From Qipengyuania aestuarii (GTDB lineage: Bacteria > Pseudomonadota > Alphaproteobacteria > Sphingomonadales > Sphingomonadaceae): 64,000 nt of DNA. The stretch is taken from positions 744,001 to 808,000 of the forward strand of contig NZ_JAIGNP010000002.1 of assembly GCF_019711535.1 (NCBI RefSeq), in the 5' to 3' direction. A program made the position numbers and the translations under genes. Below the pieces are notes generated by a model. That model was not told the DNA's origin, ran no database searches, and worked only from the letters and a program-made list of their open reading frames with translations. Below are positions 62,017 to 64,000 of the stretch, one piece after another; position 1 is the first letter of the stretch, and each line of letters opens with the position of its first letter.

Positions 62017-63228
62017 ATGTCGACAGTTCTGGTCATCGGTGCAGGCGGCGTCAGCTCGGTCTGCGTTCACAAGATGGCGATGAATAAGGACATCTTCACC
62101 GACATTCATCTCGCCAGCCGTACCAAGTCCAAATGCGACAGCATCGCCGCCAGCGTGAAAGATCGCACCGGCGTGGATGTGGCGACTTACGAGATCGACG
62201 CCGAAGAAGTCCCCGCCATGATCAATCTGATCCGCAAGATCCAGCCCAGCCTGGTGGTGAATCTGGCGCTGCCCTATCAGGATTTGCCGATCATGGATGC
62301 CTGCCTCGAAGCGGGCGTGGATTACCTCGATACGGCGAATTACGAGCCCAAGGACGAAGCGAAGTTCGAATATAAATGGCAGTGGGCCTACCACGATCGC
62401 TTCAAGGAAGCGGGCCTGATGGCGCTGCTGGGTTCGGGCTTCGATCCGGGCGTGACATCCGTTTTCACCATGTGGCTGAAGAAGCACAAGCTGAAGACCA
62501 TCCGCCAGCTCGACATTCTCGATTGCAACGGCGGCGATCACGGCCAGGCCTTTGCCACCAATTTCAACCCGGAAATCAACATCCGCGAAGTGACCGCGCC
62601 CGCGCGCCACTGGGAGAACGGCGAATTCGTCGAGACCCCCGCCATGGGCAAGAAGGTCGAATTCGACTTCGAGGCGGTCGGCCCGAAGAACATGTACATG
62701 ATGTATCACGAAGAGCTGGAAAGCCTCGCCAAGTTCAATCCCGAGCTCGAGCGGGCGCGCTTCTGGATGACCTTTGGCGATGAATACATCAAGCATCTGA
62801 CCGTGCTGCAGAATGTCGGCATGACGCGGATCGATCCGGTCCGTTATCAGGGCAAGGACATCATCCCGCTCCAGTTCCTCGCCGCCGTACTGCCCAAGCC
62901 CGAAACGCTGGGCGAGACGACCAAGGGCAACACCAACATCGGCGTGATCGCGACCGGCGAAGCGCTCGACGGTTCGGGCGAGAAGACTTTCTACATCAAC
63001 AACATCTGCAGCCACGAAGCGGCTTACGAGGAAACCGGCAACCAGGCGGTCTCCTACACCACCGGCGTTCCCGCAATGATCGGTTCGGCCATGGTCGTGA
63101 CCGGCAAGTGGGAAGGTGACGGCGTGTTCAACATGGAAGAAATGGATCCCGATCCGTTCATGGACATGCTGAACGACCACGGTCTGCCCTGGCAGGTGAA
63201 AGAACTCGACGGGCCGGTGGACTTCTGA
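62017..63228 (+). CDS. Carboxynorspermidine dehydrogenase, saccharopine dehydrogenase family
   Basis: 403-residue NAD(P)H-dependent enzyme of alternative polyamine synthesis, condensing aspartate semialdehyde with putrescine or diaminopropane to carboxy(nor)spermidine. The N-terminal Rossmann motif is VLVIGAGGVSSVC; VNLALPYQDLPIMDACLEAGVDYLDTANYEP and GSGFDPGVTSVF are characteristic of this subgroup. The decarboxylase partner gene is not in the window. GAGGTTTCATCC precedes the ATG. The TGA overlaps the ATG of the lipoprotein that follows by one base. Confidence 0.94.
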   Translation: MSTVLVIGAGGVSSVCVHKMAMNKDIFTDIHLASRTKSKCDSIAASVKDRTGVDVATYEIDAEEVPAMINLIRKIQPSLVVNLALPYQDLPIMDACLEAGVDYLDTANYEPKDEAKFEYKWQWAYHDRFKEAGLMALLGSGFDPGVTSVFTMWLKKHKLKTIRQLDILDCNGGDHGQAFATNFNPEINIREVTAPARHWENGEFVETPAMGKKVEFDFEAVGPKNMYMMYHEELESLAKFNPELERARFWMTFGDEYIKHLTVLQNVGMTRIDPVRYQGKDIIPLQFLAAVLPKPETLGETTKGNTNIGVIATGEALDGSGEKTFYINNICSHEAAYEETGNQAVSYTTGVPAMIGSAMVVTGKWEGDGVFNMEEMDPDPFMDMLNDHGLPWQVKELDGPVDF

Positions 63229-63629
63229 TGCGGATGAAGGGGCTTTTCCTGCTCGCGCCGCTGGTCCTGGCGGGATGTGTCGCGACGGAAGAACGCGGCC
63301 CGGAGATGGTGCAGGACGATCCGCGAGCGGAGTCGCCTGCCTATCCGCAGGCAATGACCGCGGCAGAGCGCGAGGCCTGCATGGCCAAGGGCGGCATGGT
63401 CGAACGGCGGGGTATGATGCAGACCGAACTCTGCGTCGTTCCCTATGCCGATGCGGGCAAGGCTTGCACCGATAGCGATCAGTGTCAGGCACAATGCATT
63501 GCCGAAGGCGCAGTCGGCGCGCCGCCGGGTGAAACGACCGCGGGTATCTGCCAGCGCGACGATCAACTCTTCGGCTGCTTCGGCGTCGTCGAGGATGGCC
63601 GGATCGAAAACGGAATATGCCTCGACTAA
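63228..63629 (+). CDS. Cysteine-rich lipoprotein (133 aa)
   Basis: The signal peptide ends in lipobox LVLAGC (Cys16), so it is probably lipid-anchored. The rest has several cysteines (EACMAKGG, ELCVVPY, KACTDSDQCQAQC, GICQRDD, FGCFG, GICLD), suggesting a disulfide-stabilised domain. Family not recognised. ATG 63228 shares a base with the preceding stop; the following gene starts inside its 3' end. These overlaps argue for one operon with the dehydrogenase. Confidence 0.85.
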   Translation: MRMKGLFLLAPLVLAGCVATEERGPEMVQDDPRAESPAYPQAMTAAEREACMAKGGMVERRGMMQTELCVVPYADAGKACTDSDQCQAQCIAEGAVGAPPGETTAGICQRDDQLFGCFGVVEDGRIENGICLD

Positions 63630-64000
63630 CGCTTCTCGTCTCCGCGCTCGCCCTTGCTGCCTGCAGTGGCGGCAGGGGCGGGCGCGAAGAGGCGCCCCAT
63701 GTCTTGATCGACGAAAGCTGGCCGGATCTGCCGGACAGCGCCGTGTTCGGCGAACCCATGGCGGTCGATGTCGATAGCCATGGGCATATCTTCATTCTTC
63801 ACCGCTCCGGGCACGATGATACGGATGGGGAAGGTGCGGAGACGATATCCGAGCCGACCGTCTTCATGCTCGCCGCCAATGGCAAGCTGCTGGGCAAGTG
63901 GGGCGCAAATACCTTTGTGGAGCCTCGCGGCCTGTCGGTGGACGAAGACGACAAGATCTGGATCACCGATACCGGACGCCAGCAGGTGTTCCGTTTCAAC
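63617..64000 (+). CDS. NHL/beta-propeller lipoprotein, 3' end outside window
   Basis: Open frame from ATG 63617 to the last base, 128 codons, overlapping the previous gene by 13 bases. The lipobox is LALAAC (about residue 16). PMAVDVDSHGHIFILHRSG and GLSVDEDDKIWITDTGRQQV are NHL-type blades, as in 6-bladed beta-propeller or peptidyl-glycine-amidating-lyase-like proteins. The rest lies past the window. Not a member of a named operon that I can identify. Confidence 0.8.
   Translation, partial: MPRLTLLVSALALAACSGGRGGREEAPHVLIDESWPDLPDSAVFGEPMAVDVDSHGHIFILHRSGHDDTDGEGAETISEPTVFMLAANGKLLGKWGANTFVEPRGLSVDEDDKIWITDTGRQQVFRFN

Overview
The window is a chromosomal segment of an alphaproteobacterium, most likely of the order Sphingomonadales and the Erythrobacteraceae/Sphingomonadaceae group. 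This rests on high GC, alphaproteobacterial gene clusters (rpmF-plsX-fabH-ihfA-merR; mutY next to DUF721-dsbA-smc; miaB-phoH-ybeY-corC near plsC-fur-mucR-rimI-tsaB-nfuA), the otsB-GH15-otsA trehalose operon, MucR and DUF1489 proteins, and palindromic intergenic repeats with TGGATTGC...GCAATGAC ends. The species call is an inference. No rRNA, tRNA, IS transposase, integrase or CRISPR array was seen.

Layout. 1-4.0 kb: transaldolase end, cobT, then two accessory ORFs, a 66-base second copy of the cobT 3' end, and a nitroreductase. 4.2-9.0 kb: a lipoprotein flanked by repeats, cysS, a 676-base repeat-filled gap, and a large membrane protein whose C-terminus looks frameshifted. 9.2-12.2 kb: a 2-hydroxyacid dehydrogenase, two small overlapping genes divergent from an S24 repressor with two inverted-repeat operators, and a lipoprotein. 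12.4-17.6 kb: MBL hydrolase, MAPEG protein, L32 and fatty-acid/phospholipid genes, IHF alpha, a MerR regulator and a phosphoesterase. 17.7-28.3 kb: secreted esterase, a large lipoprotein, a 149-base second copy of the smc 3' end, an accessory membrane ORF, smc, two DsbA-like proteins, DUF721 and mutY. 28.4-36.2 kb: Tat-exported serine hydrolase, NudC, FrnE-like protein, a low-GC orphan ORF, a chemoreceptor, DUF1489 and MgtE. 36.3-46.0 kb: cyclophilin, then the RNA/ribosome maturation and regulator cluster. 46.1-53.7 kb: M16 peptidase, class II DAHP synthase, ergothioneine genes egtB-egtD, aspartic protease. 53.8-59.6 kb: otsB-GH15-otsA, a tyrosine phosphatase and trxB. 59.6-64 kb: an alternating repeat array, two MAPEG paralogues, a threonine-dehydratase-like enzyme, carboxynorspermidine dehydrogenase with a possibly structured leader, and two lipoproteins, the last cut by the window end.

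The most interesting signal is a pattern seen twice. Immediately after a core gene (cobT; smc) lies one unrelated accessory ORF in the same orientation, followed within 2-20 bases by a second copy of the last part of that core gene. The smc tail copies differ at six sites, all synonymous; the cobT tails share 14 of 21 residues. This looks like import of foreign alleles together with a passenger gene, or insertion that regenerates the core gene's 3' end, with no visible recombinase. Other points of interest are the S24 repressor switch, the frameshifted membrane protein ending in a repeat, an apparent ATC start in nudC, and the repeat families.
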